In this document: one piece after another, positions 32,866 through 46,400 of the stretch
Layout of the letters: the number at the start of each line of letters is the position of its first letter
Numbering within the stretch: position 1 is the first letter of the stretch
NCBI GenBank assembly: GCA_963920665.1
Contig: OY987272.1
Coordinates: forward strand, 17,613,001 to 17,677,000
Source of the DNA: Straminergon stramineum
Taxonomy: Eukaryota > Streptophyta > Bryopsida > Hypnales > Calliergonaceae
Direction of reading: 5' to 3'
Length of the DNA stretch: 64,000 bases
The notes under the pieces: model-generated
What the model saw: only the letters and a program-made list of their open reading frames with translations
Told to the model about the DNA's origin: nothing
Databases searched by the model: none
Position numbers and translations under genes: made by a program

Positions 32866-35800
32866 CTACCGGTTGTCCTCTTCCATGCAATCCATAGGTG
32901 GATCTTTCTCTGAAGTAATCACTGCTTCGCCACCACTTTCAACCCCTAAAGGACTGGCATCAGCATCAACTGCCACCTCACTCTTGACTTCAGGTTTCAC
33001 AACCATGACGTCAGGGGAACTGATGTGCACAACTGAGGAATCCAACAAAGACGCAGGCACTTTGCGAGCAGTATTCCATTTGGAGCGCTGTCTTTTTGGT
33101 ACATTATCTGCTGAACGCGTAATAATAGGAGCTGGGGCACTGGGAAGAGCTTTGCCAGTCATCTGTACAGCACTCTTACCAATTCCCACCTTCAGCTTTC
33201 CTTTCCCGACAGTACGAGTATCACTAGCGCTTCTCTTAAGCGGGAGTGTGTATCGCTGCTGTCGTTCCAATAACTCCATTATAGAATGCCGATTTATATA
33301 ATATTCATCTTCCGTATCCTGTTAACGATTCCACTCAAGAAATTCAGTAAGCAGTGTCATAGTACACCCCAAACTCAGATACGCCCCCTTAAAACCATTT
33401 CATTGATTACCATGACAAAACGCTCGTCAACCCCCCACCCACCCACACACACACACACACACAAATCTTACCACAAGAAGTGTAAATGGGACCTGAAAAT
33501 CAAAAACAAAAATGCAAAACTAGATGGTGGCATGTTCTCATTGCTTCGAACCATAGTTGACTCTAATGCAGAAAAGAAAATAAGCAAGATGGTTCACTTA
33601 CCTCATCACTAAATGACTCTTCGCTGAGTTGCACTGCTGGGTTTGCATTTTCTACGATTCTCCACAATGGAGTTTCAATATCAACATGACGTACTTGTTC
33701 AACGAAGGTGCTACCCACATTCACAGGCATGACCATATTATTGATGTCATAGTCAGAGGCTCTGCGTCGTGGCAACCCAGAACCTGAACTCGATCTTCCC
33801 AAACCGCCACTAGAGGATGATGGAGGCCCTCCCCGTGGTACAGCCTTTGGGGACGGCAACGCTTGACCAGATGAGCTACCTCTTTGAGGAAGAGAAGGAG
33901 ATACACGTGGTGAGAGGTTAGGGACACCAGCTTTGGATGTCGCTGTACTATTCTTCCGAACAGCTGCTTCTTTCCTGAGTATATGCTTTTGCTTTTTCAC
34001 GCGGACTTGCAACGCTTCAACTTGCCACAGAATCTTCTCCATGGAGTCGTGCCCAACAAAGGCAGTATCTGCAGTCTGTTGTTGTTCCAGGTATTCCTTC
34101 TCAGCAGTGGTTTCTGGTTCAACTTTGCAAACAGATCATCAAGTCAGTAGAGAGTTGAAAATTATTTACGAGCACATTACGCAGTGAGATACGTCGCATA
34201 AATGATCGTAACGGATATGAACAGAAAGGAAACAAAGGACAAACCAGGGGAGACAAAGAGACTACTTGCAAGCAGCCATATCATAAAACATTGTATATGC
34301 CAAATGCAGACTAATCGCTTGATATTACTGCACTTTGCGAGACATAAATTTACGCCAAATGCAGTCATGTCAAGTCTCGTTGTCACCAATAGCTCGCGAC
34401 TATGATTGGGGTGTTAGGATGAGAAAGACCACAGTAAATGAATTTGCGGAGAACCAAGGTTAGAGACACACTTTCAAATTCTGTCTGTTGAACCTGCTGG
34501 CTATTCACCTTCCCTTGAGTCAAGCCAAAGTCATCGTCTGATTTCCGCTGAGTCTTCCTTTTCTCTGCGGCAAAAGTTGAAGAGAATAAGATTGTGCACA
34601 GACTCTTATTCACCTGATCATTTTCATCATCAGTCTCTACATAAAAATACACCATAATACTATCGTGCGCGGTAGAGTCGCCACTGTCTGAATCCAGTAC
34701 ATCTTACACACAGACTACGCTGCAAAACCTAGACGACCTAAGTTACATGTATCCTACCTTAAGTAGACACTACATGGTTTGAGACTTGTGCTCTGCAATC
34801 ATCCATGACAAGCAGCCCATGCTCAACGTAAAACTCCAGACCTAACTAGAAAAACAGCACACCACATAAACTATAACAATTACCATATGAACCAAAATCT
34901 GTTGAAATGTATTTCATTCGTGATAGTTAACATATAGCATGTTACACGTGAACACTGCTCAGACATATCAGTGTTGCTAAATCTTTAAGTTCACTTGAGA
35001 TATGACACTCGCAGTGAAAACGAACTATAGGAATATCCTTCAGTACCATATCGCGAGAACACAGGATGTCTTCCCAAATCCAAGTCTAGAGCATCCTCGG
35101 CTCTCTTGCGATGCTTGCGATGTATGACGTGGTGGTTTCGCAGTATCTTCACTGGCACAGTACGAGCCGATGTGCCTTCCCCAACCTCTCCTTCCCATCG
35201 CCAGATCTTCTCACTTTGAGCACTCTTCAATAATTTATCGTACTGAACTAATTTAGCCTGGATCGCCTGTGTTCGTAGCTCCAACCAATGACACCTCCAC
35301 TCGATGCCACGTCTGGAAAGCCTCCAGTCTGCATCTAATGCCTTCTTTCTTCTGTTTACAGAAACATCATCTTTCCTCAGAATTCAATAACATACGAACA
35401 TCTGCTACACCAGATTGTTGTCATAAACTTTCGACAAATAGACTATCAAAGGTGGCGCTATACCTCTCACTTGCGGGAAGTCCATCATCGTCATCAAGAA
35501 GCCCAACTGCTCCATTGCCATCACGTAAAACTGACTCAGCTTCGAACATTGACGGCATCTTGTCGGAATCAACTTCACCTTCCCTTGCACTTCCAGCCGA
35601 GTCATATGAGCTTGAAGATTCTGTGGCATCACCTTCTGCAGCAAAGCGCTGATCCTCTGACTTGACATTCATCTCTCCTTCTAAATCAACCTCTTCGTCT
35701 GTTTGTCCAAGTGCTGATGGAATAGTGACAGGTAACCCTTCTGAAAAACTGCGACAACTCTCTACCATTCGCACTTCCTTGCCAACATCTGATTTCAGAG

Positions 35801-38268
35801 CTTCTTTAAGCGTTGATGTTTCTACCGAGCCTATATCTGGCACTGGATGAAGGAGAGGCGTGACCTTTCCAGACATCTCATTTTCCTGTTTCTCTACTTT
35901 GGATCGCTGTGTCAAATTAGTATCCTTTCCAACTGAGGCACCATTGCAAAGTGAGGCAGCTTCTGAAGATGGAGGCATATCTTCAGCTGAATCGATAGCG
36001 GCGCTCGATATAGCCATCTTCAATTCTTTGGGAATCAAAGACTTATCATCCTGATAAACCCTAGCCTCCACACTTTCAGAATTGAAATTAGCCGACACGC
36101 CAAATTTGGAATCCACACTGGCATGTGATACACCAGTTCTATTCAATGCAACCAGGCTCTCTCCACGGCCCTCGTATTCCTCTAGGTGCTTCTTCCCACG
36201 ACGAAGAAGATCATCAGCCGCAGCCCATATAATACTACGTTTCTGATTGCACCGGAGGGCATTGGAGCAAATCCGCTCAAAATCTCCCTGCAGACACAGG
36301 GAAACCACACGATAGTCTTAAAGAAGCAATTCTCGGTTATCAGAAAAGACCCTCACGTTAAAAAGTAAAACTGCACATTATAAGCATTATCGTTCCCTGG
36401 TTATTCTAGTCTGATATTCCATTGAACGTCTCGAAAGGTGAATTGTCTCAGAGATTTTCAGAACTACAAAGCCAACCATGATTAATCACAGAAACTTCAC
36501 AATACTCAGCTCTAAGATTCCATAATGATCATCGTCACTTGCTCACAAAGCCCCAAAAATCTTTCGAAAAAGTGAACCGAATAGCTGGTACCACGCACTT
36601 ATTGATGGATGACACACTGACATGTGAGGTTTAGATGGTTTTATCATATCAAATACCCTCCATGTTAATTGTGACCGGAGTTAAGCTCCAACATAACACT
36701 GAAGAATTACGAGTTTCTGTTTCAGAAAATAACGATTGCTGAACATACCACAAATACGCGCCACGTAAGATACTGTTGAGTTCGAATCTTTTCTTGCATC
36801 ATTGCAAAGCACATTGAGGACTCGATACCCCTTGAGTGATTGGGTGCAGAAAATCCATCCAAAGAACCCATAAAATCTCCTCTGGAATCTAAGCTGGTAT
36901 GCGCACGATCACATACGGGGAAATCAGAATTATCATGCGAAATCATCAATGAATACATATGTGAGAACCGGAGTTCCTACCATGTGCTTGCATAATGCAG
37001 AGCATCCAACACGCGCTTCAAAAATCTGAACGTCTATGTAGATGATCGACAAATTAGCTGATCAGGGGGCATATCATTCGATATGTAATTAGGAAGTTCA
37101 AATTCATCTGACATGCTCTAAGAAAAACTGTGGAAATGTATGCATGCACAGAAGCGCGAGTTACCAAAAGGTTTCAGTATGTAGCTGCCCAAAGCAAGCT
37201 CGTAGAACATAAACTCATAAAATAGGTCATGCGATGCAGTTTGAGAATCCTGGCAACTGTCATGATTTAGCAGCATAAAGTGTCCACCGGTACTTCAATT
37301 CTCTCGACCATGCAGTAATATGACCCACACTACTGACGACAAGAAGAACTTGACTTAATGGCCATGCAGAACATGAACACATCTTCTGCGAGATGACACG
37401 GATACATAACACAAGCTCATGCAGGAATTCTGCACAGCAAACCGAATCGAATGCCAAGGTAACCTCCACGACAAGTTCATATCTGCTGTCTGTTCTCTTC
37501 AAAGTCTACGTGTACTGAGGTTAAGACTGATACAAATCCTTTTTAGCTCTAAAAGAGAGAAGAAGAGACCAGGACGAAGCCAGACTAGAGAAGAACGAGC
37601 GATGAAATATTAACACAATTGAAGTGACCCAATACCTCATTAAAGATTCCAAGACACCAGAGAGATTCGTCACTTTCGGTACAGCAACGTTCTCCTCAAC
37701 CGGTTGCATTCCGACTCCATTTCCAATATTGCTTCTACCATTCTTCGATTCCTGCTCTGCGGCTTCGCATCTGAAAACGTTATCCAAATGTTCCTGGACA
37801 ATCTTGCAACCTTCGTCACTAGTCTCTACCAAGGCTACTTTCCCTGTTTTTATCAGCAGAGGATGAGCCAGCCCCCTCAGTAAGGTGTCACCTACTCCGA
37901 AACCAAGGAATACTTTTCAAAACTCTGCTTGGTGTCATGTACTAGCTACGAGCCAGCTAGCATTATGTCAGTGATCGCAGCTCGAATAAAATCTTGCAAG
38001 CGACCAGAAAAGACAAGACCACGGGAACAGCAATATTTCAAAACAAAGCAACTTGCGAAAAACGTAGACAGACCGCGACAAGAGAATGCATAATGCTGCT
38101 ACCTGCTAATGGTAGGTATTTACCGCCGTACAAAACAAAAACAAAACGTACTTTCAACACTCCCTCGTCCTACTCCAGTAACACCAGAAACCTCACAAAA
38201 TGCAGGCTCTCCACACGCTTAAGTCTTAAGGCCAGAACCCTACCTGCACCAGACTTCCGGACGCACAT
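32866..38268 (-). CDS. Large uncharacterised plant protein, at least 9 exons (middle splicing unresolved)
   Basis: Exons I can support, minus strand: 38268-38244, 37912-37636, 36976-36758, 36287-35464, 35351-35047, 34636-34614, 34562-34472, 34122-33602, 33318-32866. Phases agree from 36287 to the stop. Between 37635 and 36758 the joining is unclear: candidate extra exons are 37482-37464 and 37249-37165, and the 36976 acceptor may be wrong. The product is about 910-950 aa. Landmarks in order: MQEKIRTQQYLTWRGDFERI, a long acidic Ser-rich region, ALDADWRLSRRGIEWRCHWL, a basic KHRKRAEDA block ending HPVFSRYETDDENDQ, a basic KRKTQRK segment, a coiled-coil-like helix MEKILWQVEALQVRVKKQK, a Ser/Pro-rich linker and a Lys-rich C-terminus. 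Basic blocks and lack of membrane segments suggest a nuclear protein. It resembles a plant-specific family of unknown function as I recall it; no enzyme motif is visible. Confidence 0.7.
33445..33463. repeat. (CA)n microsatellite in the last intron of the large unknown gene
   Basis: CACACA repeats lie between the exons 34122-33602 and 33318-32866, preceded by a C-rich run. Confidence 0.95.
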
Positions 38269-39345
38269 CAGCACCGCTGCTTCCTCACGCCCTGACAGCT
38301 TCAAGAACTCACATGTCCTCGAACTAAAACCTCAGGCACCTATTCCCGCGCGTCGCCATTTCTTCTCCACAACGCACACCACCCCCGCACTTCCCACCGG
38401 AGTAACAAAACCGCATCCGATACACACTGATTTCACAATGTCCGCCTCGCGCTTTCGCAACCTCCTTCCCCTTTCCCCTTTCTTGAACTTTCAGTGAAAA
38501 ACAAACACTAACGAAGCTCTTACTTCCTCCCGCCTGCTCCTCGACTTCGTCGCCGAGCATACACTGATGTACTACCACGCACACAACAAACTCTCGACGT
38601 CAAGAACTCACATCGTCCAACGAAAACATCAACACCTATTCCCCGAGCCTCGCCATTTCGGCCTAAGAACGCAAGACCAAACCCGACGCCTCCACATGAT
38701 AGTGATTTTTCAATTGCTTGCGCCACACGCTTTCTTGATCTTCAACTCCGAAACCCTCTCCTCGCAGCGTCGTTCGGGCTCCACCAAGTCAGAGCACATG
38801 TAGCGAGCTTTACAAACCCCAAACCTGGCAGCCTGGCTCCCCTGAAAAGCGCATGCAAGAAAGGGAGGCCTGGAGAAAAGAAACGGCTAGAAAGCGACAA
38901 CGGGACGGGAGACACGGCGTTCAGCAGTTCCAAAGACAGACGAGGCGAGGCGAGACGAGACGAGACGAGACGAGACGGAGGCGCTTTCTTTCCCAAGGAA
39001 TCGCATGGGCATTATTAGAAAAAGAGACTGGCTCTGCACGCGAAGTCCTCGCCGAACTAGCCAGCGACACTTCAGACCTTTCGTTTTCTTCGGAGGCGAT
39101 GCAACAAAAAGACGACGACGACGATGACGCCGTGGGCGTTCTGGCTGGCAGGCACGGCACGAAGGGAGACAGTCCCTGACTGCGCGCGGCGACGACGACG
39201 ACGACGAACAAGACGACTGTCCGAGGACGAAATCCGGCTTGGTCGGTCCGTTGGTTGGTCCCGGCCTATGGGCTGCCAGCGGTCGTGCCAGCTCACGTCC
39301 ACAGCCGCCGGATTGCCAACGAATCGATTCAACCTCCCGGGCTGT
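38269..39345 (-). promoter_or_regulatory. GC-rich upstream region of the large unknown gene, with short tandem repeats
   Basis: This is the most GC-rich stretch in the window and ends abruptly near 39345, where AT-rich DNA begins. It contains a (GAGAC)n run at 38939-38980 and two (ACG)n runs at 39111-39128 and 39188-39207. Overlapping open frames on both strands follow from the composition and show no family resemblance. Probably promoter and 5' UTR. Confidence 0.5.
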
Positions 39346-42300
39346 CTGCTTAACTTACTAAGTTACACTAATTTGTACTATTAGTGTGTGTGATCCAATT
39401 AATTATTATTATTATAATCACTAAAACAATAATTGTATTTACAAAAGGCATGATTTTTATAATACAAACTAGCTTGGCTTGTGTTGTTTCATAAGTATAT
39501 CATAATTATAACATTTATTAGTCTTTCAATTTGACTTTTAGTTATTTCTTCTATTTTAAGATGGAAAACTCTTGATTTGACATCTTTGGCCTTTGCACAT
39601 TAGAGTAGCATGGATCTTGTTTCGTGGCACACATCTTCTCTAACCACTCAAACTAGATATATTTTGTTTTTCAAACTAACTTTTAAACTCCACATCATCC
39701 TCAAATCTGAACACCAATAATCATATATGATTCATTGAATTCACATTATGCAACAACAAATATTCAAAACAAGCTATACCGACTAAAACACTAAAATATC
39801 AAAACCTCTTGACTAACATACAAAACCACTAATAACTATTGCAACCACAATTGGAAGAATATCATATATACAATCCATCCAATCTATACAAGAGAAATTC
39901 ATTGAAATCTCAACAAAAGACACTAAAAACACTCTTAGGAAGTATTTAATATTTCCTTCCGCCAATGCTTCCACCAAAACCCACTATACATATGTCACAT
40001 GAGAAATTCAAACCTCAAACCATTATGTCACTATCCCTGAAACACTGACAATCACATCAAGTATTGGTACCACTACTACCAAGACATTACAAACAACATA
40101 TAAAGCAAAATGTCATATGTATAATCAAAGCACTCAACCACAATAGACACATTTGCAAATATTCTATCTCAAATGCTCAAATACAATCAAACAAACCTTC
40201 AAAACATATTCATAAACACACAACAAAATCACAAAACCATTAGTTCTCATGTCAATATGGGAATGTTAGTATAGGAAAGAGTCTACCCTACTACAAAGAT
40301 ACATAGTTGTTGTGTCACTTGCAATGTTCTGTAAACCTTATTCTGGAACTTCAATTAAATACTCTCTATATACACCAATTCAAAATAAAGGACAAGAGTT
40401 ATTTGATTATTTATTTTTATACTTGATTTTTTAATATATAAATGATTAATAATCTTTTGAAATGAATTGATATTATTCAATGAATCAATTAATTTTTTTA
40501 ATTTTATAGATATCAAACTTAAATCACATGAATGCTTGTCATTTTATTTCTTAATTTTTTGTATAAAAATAGGCAACTAGAGTATGACCCTAGTAATTAG
40601 TGTATTCCAATGTTTGATTCCAATGTGCAATTAGAGTTATCACATTTGCATAATAATTTAGTATTGTGAGAACCAACAAAGTCAATCTATTGATCATTTC
40701 TAGAATGTTTCAAAATTAAAGTACACCAGTTAATTTATAGAATCTTATAGAGTGCAAATTGTACATGAATTGTGTTTAGGCAAAATGTTACTTCTAAATA
40801 TATTTCAAAAACACCATTTAACAATTTAGAATCAAAGGAGGAGCTCAATTTTGAAATTTTATTTGTTTTCAATATATATAATAAATTAACAATCTATAAA
40901 TGAAAAGTCTTTGAAACCACAATAAACAATCAATCCAAGGGGGGCGATGAGACACTTTAGATTAAGTTTTAGGTGTGATGAATGTTTAAATATAAAATAT
41001 AAAATATAAAAATCCTTCTTCAAAATAAAATTTCCCTAGATCCAAAACAACATTTATTTATGGCTCACCTATAGTTCACATCTTTTTGAAATTTCAATGT
41101 AAAGCCCAAATATATTAAACATTTTACTAAAATTTCATATTAACATCTAATGATCCAAGGGGTCTTGGACAACATTGCGCAAGTAGCAAGGATAGGACTA
41201 TATAGATTGCTGATTTTGAATATACATATTGATTGGATGGACAAATGATTTTATGGGCATCAATAAAATGGTGGAGGGGGAAAAAGACGTAGGCAATGGA
41301 GCCACTTATGTATGTGTAACTCTAAATCAAGGTCAAAGTTCTAACCTTATAATCATGCTTTTCATTCAATGCAATGCAAAAAAATACATATGAAGGACTA
41401 GAACATAAAAGAAAGGATAAAGGTCATCAAGAATTATAAAGAAAAATAATCATTACAGAATAATTTTTTTTTTAAATACAGGAATCGAGAACCTAAAATT
41501 TTAAAAATCTGCAAAGAAAAAAGGAAAAAAAAATAAACATGACTTGGTAGACAAGTATTATAAGACATAGGAATTGAGGTATGAAAACAAAAGAGCTAAA
41601 GAAGGGGAAAAATTAGAGGGAAAAAATCTAATATCATGAAAATGAGGAATAAATTAAGCATTAAAAAATGAAGGGATAAAGGGAGAGAAAGAAGGAGCAA
41701 TGAAAGTACTAGAAAAGAAAAAATAACAATAATAATTTTGGATAAAAGATAATTCAAGGAGAAGGAAGAAAATAATTGAAGTAAAAATTAACAATGGAAA
41801 TAGAGAAACATGAACAACACAAGGTAGATGTGTACTCCAAGATATAGGATGTGAAGTGCACAAATAGATTATAGAAAAGGAAAAAAGTGCAACAAGGAAA
41901 AATGAAGAAAATAAATAAAATTTAGAAAACCAAGGAGACTAAGGAGAGGAATGTTTTGGGACTTACCTTTGGAAGGCAAATTATGTAGATTATCACTTTT
42001 ACAAGTCTAGTCTAGTCTTTTGAGTTTCATCCTACTTCTACATTTTTGTAACATTCTAATGACATGTGGAGAGGTTTTGATATTGGAGGTATGTTCCAAG
42101 TATGACATTTTTATTTTTGTAGCCTCTTCATACCTTGTCTTCTCTAATTGTTTCATATCTCTAATATATTTAATTCCTTAACCCCATAAAGATCCATGCT
42201 TACAAATACTTGTTGTATTTTGGTCTAACTCATTTATAACTTTTAAGAAACTAATTTTGGTATATGATCATAATTAATAATAAAACTAAAACTTAGAAGT

Positions 42301-42496
42301 ATCTTGCTTCTACTCTTTTTAAAATTTTAAAATATTCCAAAAATTATATTAAATTCTTGCAATTGTCATCTCTATGTATTAGAATTCAAATATACTTTCT
42401 TTGGTGTTTTTCGTGGACATAAATATTGGGGCTACAATAAGGCTCCATGGTTTTCTTTGCTGATAATTATGATAAATTTTGTGATTTATAATTAAT
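39346..42496. other. AT-rich intergenic region
   Basis: No gene or clear element recognised over 3.1 kb. Purine-rich low-complexity sequence runs from about 41280 to 41940. Confidence 0.5.
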
Positions 42497-43429
42497 TTAC
42501 CCCCCTAAAGTTTCATGACTATGTTTTCACTGAAAATGCTCCAAAACTGCCATTTTTTTACAAGTACCAGATTTTTGAAACCAATTTTTTTTGACACATG
42601 TAACCATAGGATCTTGTAGAATGTTGACTTTAGAGAATGTGGTAAAAATTTCTGAAATTTCCACCATGTGGATTGCAAGGTATCAACAATCAAATTCACC
42701 GAAATCATTCTTTTGCCCTGCGAAAAACAGGGCAGCTGCACTTCACAAGCTCACTTCTCTATGAAAAAATGTCCAAAATGGTGGTTCTTCTTTGGATTCT
42801 TTTTTGTAGACAAGTTGGCCACATGATTGAAAAATTTCAGATCATTTGGAATTGTACAACATATAGGAAAAAAATAGGAAGTACAAAGAAGTAGAGAATG
42901 ATTCAAAATACTAAATTGTTAAGAATTTAATCTTGGAATTGAAAAATGCCAATCCCAACTATGGAAATGTTGTAATCAACAATCTACATCCTTTGATTTT
43001 ATTTTTTTTCTAAAAATATTGAAAATGGAGTAAGATAAAGGACTTAAAAAGTTTATTTTAGAGTAGAGAATCCATAACTGCCCACAAACAAAAACTCCTC
43101 ATAATTTTTGACTCATTGATGAAAATGGAATGATTCAAAGCTTTCCAAGTACATATAACTCTAAAATACCAATTTCAAATTTTTATTTCTAGAAAAAGTG
43201 ATTTTTTCTAATTCACCTGGATTGCCCATATACGAAAAAAAATAACATATTAGGCCATAAATTTTGACTCATATTTCCAAATGTCATGAAATTTAGTGTA
43301 TGTGAAAGATATTCCTTGTTCCTACCTTCTATTAGAATTCGGGCCAAAAATATGGAAATCTCTAGCCATATGTACCTACCCAAAATTGCTATGTAGCCAA
43401 AAAAAGCATGTTGGTCCTTTAGGGGTTAA
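42497..43429. mobile_element. TTAA-flanked element, class B copy 3 (inverted)
   Basis: In window orientation it starts TTTACCCCCCTAAAGTTTC and ends TTGGTCCTTTAGGGGTTAA, the reverse of class B copies 60246-61182 and 61900-62812. Read in reverse, TGGCTAGAGATTTCCAT-like sequence and the block ATGGATTCTCTACTCTAAAA match those copies closely. 933 bp; no transposase. Confidence 0.88.
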
Positions 43430-46400
43430 AATGTTAAAAATTTAGTATCTTGGAATTATGAAATCTATAAACTTATAAATTAGTAAATTTTCAAATTTCT
43501 AAACTTCTAAACTTCTAAAATTATAACTAAGAAATTTAGAAATTTAGAAAATTGAAGATTGAACAATTAGAATTCTAGACTTCTTAGGTTACAATGATTC
43601 AATTTAAAGATTTAAAAACTAACTATCTTATTGGAAAATTAAATTAAATTAATAATATGGAATCTATTTATATTTGAAAAAATTATTAAATAAGTTTTGT
43701 AAGTTTTATAAACCCCTAAAGGTTGCAGATTTTCTTAAAGATTTTATAATTTTCAAAGATTCATGATAAATTAACCCTTAAAGAATCAATTTCATATCCA
43801 AATTTGAATAAAATTTCTTTATAAATAATTATAGATTATTAATGATATTATATTATACTAATTAATAATTATAGATTATATTAATGATATTATACATAGT
43901 AATGATTAGATATGTCCAAATTATCACTAATAATTCTATAGTATACAAATAAATTAACAGTAATGAATATTTTAAATGTTTATCATGGACAAAATTTTGG
44001 ATTTTCTTAATGGTATTTCTTAAAGCAAGATTGAAAATTAAACTCCAAGTATGATAAATGTTTTAAGTTTAATTTTTAATTACATAGTAAAAATTCATAG
44101 AATACTTCAATTCTAAATATTTGTAGAATATATACATACGAACTTCAAAATTTGTGTAGTGAAAATTTGAATAATTTGTATATTCTACATAAAAAATTAG
44201 AATGGATGAAATAACAACGCCCAGTGGATGAAATTCTTTTTTCTACCCCTCCTTTCTTTGGGAGACATTTTGACCGTTGGGATTAAAGTATTTAAACAAT
44301 GTACATGATATTGGAAGGAAATATTCTTTGCTACCAAATTATTATTATTATTATTAATGTCAAGCAAACTATTAATAATACAAATAGATTTTAGAAAAAT
44401 CGATTGACTCTACTTCCGGTAATTCATTATTCTTTGACATTAAGAGTATTAATATTTGACTTATGATATTCTTTGACATTAAGATTTAAAATTTAGAAAT
44501 TATACCTTTAACAATTCATGTATATATACATACATTATAAACTTTTGAAAAATATCTATTTCAAATAACCAACCTTAATCATTCAAATTTAAATATCATA
44601 AATTATAAAGTACAATTGTAATTCTCACAATGAAATCTAGTTTTTGCCAACACATTATAAAAATCCTATTAGATTGAAAAAAACTTCTATGTTATTTTAG
44701 CAATGCACCCAAAATTGATTAGAAAACTAAAATTTAAATAAATTTCAACACTTTCACTTGCAATTTATTGTTTTATTATCAATAAATTAAAACACTTTCA
44801 TAACAATTGAAAGATTGGATGATGAATTTTTTATTGTAGCAAATTTGGTTGAAAACAAGAAATGTTTGTCATATTTTGTATATTTTGTTGTGCATTCAAC
44901 ACAAATGCAAGTGTAACTTATTGGGCAATCACTCAATGTATTTGAAATTAATAATAGAATTTTGTGATACAATTACAACTATAGTTCATATTCTTTTAAT
45001 AAAAAAATCATATATTATTTCAAAGTCAATTTTTTTATTATATAGAAATTTGCTATTTTGATTGGGGGGGGGTACTTCATAAAGTATCCAAAAGAACAAA
45101 TCACACTTGGAAATTTAGAAATAATTTTTTTTCACTAGGATTACAAAATTTGTCAAGGGTTTCTAAAAAAAGTAAATTCATTGCCCTCCACACAGCTGCA
45201 AAGAAGTCTTTCTTGTATACACATTTTTAGCCACTCAGCAAGGTTTTTTCATAATTTCACTACTTGCATCTCATCTCCATAAAGTTCTTATTTAGAATGA
45301 TTTTATTTATTATTTATTTTTTTGAATGGTTTTACTATTTTCTAAAACTATAAACATCAAAACATCTTCTAGCATGAAAAATTTCGATAATCTTATTTTG
45401 CACATAATTTATATATATATATATTTATTATTATTATTATTATTATTATTTATTTATTTATTTTTAAATTTTAAATTTTTAAATTTAAATTTTTAAATTT
45501 TTAAATTTTTAAATTTTAATTTTAATTTTTTAATATTTAAATTTTTTTTCCACAAGCTCATGGTATTTCCAACCAAAATAGCCAATGCTACAAAATCAAG
45601 ATATGCTTCGTGCTTCATGCTTTCATCCCTCTAATGTAATATGAAAACCCATCAAAAACATTTTCTACAAAACATGTAAATATTTAATATGTCTTTTTAA
45701 ACTACTTAAAGACTAGACATTCAAATAGCAAACAAGATGATCACAAACTTGTACCAAGCACATAATATCATGGTTTTTTTTTATCCATCCCACTGTTTGT
45801 AGATTCATATGTTAGTTCTCTTATATTTGCATGGTGTAGATTCTCTAAAGTTTTTGAAAAATATCCTATATTTTAAAGGTATTAAATTATTATTCTAAGT
45901 TACATTATATAAAATACCGTAGTGTGACAAGGATTTCATTTTTATTAATTCATTAACGTCAAAATCAAATTTCTATTTTAAAATTTGAGATAGAGAACAA
46001 AAATTTTGGAAAACAAATAAGAGCTTTGTCAAAAACTTCATCAATAAAGCCTGGCCATAGTTGGAAGGATTTTGAATTTGTAGCCAACATACTCACAATG
46101 TAAAGAGTTAGCGCAACACATGAATCACACCATTCGGCACTCATATTCGCAAATATCAACATGCTTTTAATAGCTACTTTGTCCATATACATCACATATT
46201 TACTATTCATTCATTCACTACTAAAGAACTAAACAACTACTATTACCTTGAATTGTTTCAAAGTCTACATGTATTTCCAGTAATCTCTTTAAAGGCCATT
46301 ACTTAAAATCTTATGTCTAGAACTATACTTAAGAACTCGCTTAAAAGACCCCTTTCTCTTGTAGTGTTTACAATTTATTTAAATTTGAAAGGACATGACA

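Noticed and set aside
32936..32950. AACCCCTAAAGGACT, like a TTAA-element end, inside the last exon of the large unknown gene
   Set aside because: It lies in a continuous coding frame, has no TTAA and no partner end. A chance match is more likely.
35269..36368. Several plus-strand frames of 60-127 codons
   Set aside because: They are antisense shadows of the Ser-rich and acidic exons of the large unknown gene.
38853..39384. Overlapping open frames on both strands rich in Arg, Asp and Val
   Set aside because: They come from (GAGAC)n and (ACG)n arrays in GC-rich upstream DNA.
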